A stretch of 5,474 nt of DNA from Christensenella sp. UBA7868 (GTDB lineage Bacteria; Bacillota; Clostridia; Christensenellales; UBA1242): contig DLSG01000099.1 of NCBI GenBank assembly GCA_002501285.1, positions 29,045-34,518 of the forward strand, read 5' to 3'. Made by a program: the position numbers and the translations under genes. Positions 5,236 to 5,474 of the stretch are shown here, piece by piece (position 1 is the first letter of the stretch; each line of letters opens with the position of its first letter). The notes under the pieces were generated by a model. That model saw only the letters and a program-made list of their open reading frames with translations, did not search any database and was not told the origin of the DNA.

Positions 5236-5474
5236 ATGCAAAAAATCTTTGTAGATAAAACGAATATTTCGGCTTTTAAAAAAATGATAAAAGAAATATC
5301 TGAAAGTGAAAATAATATCATAATTGTTCCAGATAAATTCAGTTTAAATAGTGAACAACTATTTTTTGAAGAAAATAATTTGACAGTAAGTTTTTCCACG
5401 CAAACATTCAGTTTAACAAAACTTGCTTCTAAAATTTTAGAAAAAAAGTTGGTTGATAAAAAAATTATTGATAA
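5236..5474 (+). CDS. addB: AddB-like ATP-dependent nuclease/helicase subunit, N-terminus only (3' end outside window)
   Basis: Seventy-nine codons are visible before the window ends, with no stop. The protein begins MQKIFVDK. It then has NNIIIVPDKFSLNSEQLFF (residues 27-45), matching the AddB N-terminal pattern of a hydrophobic strand, Val-Pro-Asp/Glu-Gln-x-Thr/Ser-Phe and a Glu-containing helix. TQTFSLTKLASKIL (55-68) matches the following 'SFSRLAxRVL' element. AddB pairs with AddA in Firmicutes to resect double-strand breaks for RecA loading. The usual Walker A loop (GRxGSGKT) expected right after the first strand is absent, as in RexB-type relatives. The nuclease domain and its iron-sulfur cysteines would lie downstream and cannot be checked. 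The start at 5236 is chosen because it is the first ATG and sits exactly at the predicted transcription start. The assignment rests on two short motifs. Confidence 0.72.
   Translation, partial: MQKIFVDKTNISAFKKMIKEISESENNIIIVPDKFSLNSEQLFFEENNLTVSFSTQTFSLTKLASKILEKKLVDKKIID

Noticed and set aside
1..5474. Mobile element, CRISPR array, tRNA or riboswitch
   Set aside because: I found no direct-repeat arrays, transposase-like frames, terminal inverted repeats or structured leader regions. The longest gene-free stretch is 222 bases and is explained by a terminator and a promoter.

Overview
This 5.5 kb window comes from a very AT-rich chromosome with a standard bacterial gene layout. The families present are a parvulin-type foldase, YugP-type membrane zinc peptidases, a YbhN-type membrane protein and an AddB-like N-terminus. 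Together they point to a low-GC member of the Bacillota (Firmicutes), probably an uncultured lineage. I cannot place it more exactly. All six visible stop codons are TAA, and tryptophan is written TGG, so nothing requires a recoded TGA.

Layout. At 1-816 (+) is the 3' part of a PrsA/SurA-like peptidyl-prolyl isomerase, closed by a clean terminator at 852-881. At 1039-2265 (+) is a polytopic flippase-like (YbhN/UPF0104) protein. A perfect 17-bp inverted repeat at 2302-2340 separates it from a convergent leftward block. Read from its promoter side, that block holds an unrecognised 298-aa protein (4758-3862) and then two tandem, diverged YugP-family zinc metallopeptidases (3826-3140 and 3138-2425). 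Divergent from it, at 4855-5163 (+), is a 102-aa coiled-coil protein of unknown function. The last gene begins at 5236 (+), runs off the window, and looks like the start of AddB, a subunit of the AddAB recombination nuclease/helicase.

The most unusual signal is in the promoters, not in any one gene. Each of the five genes that begins a candidate transcription unit (1039, 3826, 4758, 4855, 5236) lacks a Shine-Dalgarno sequence. Each has a -10-like hexamer ending only 5-8 bases before its start codon, so the predicted RNA 5' end falls on or within two bases of that codon. Four of the five -10 elements are extended by TGn, and their -35-like elements sit exactly 17 bp upstream. Two promoters share the nine bases TGTTATATT, each followed by five bases and then ATG. 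The only gene that is clearly internal to an operon (3138) does have a good Shine-Dalgarno. The window therefore suggests a genome that uses leaderless initiation for first genes and Shine-Dalgarno initiation for downstream genes. This is inferred from sequence and needs transcript 5'-end data.

Functionally, the foldase, the flippase-like protein and the peptidase pair are envelope-associated. The coiled-coil protein and AddB lie on the cytoplasmic/DNA side. Nothing here shows a mobile element, CRISPR array, tRNA or rRNA.
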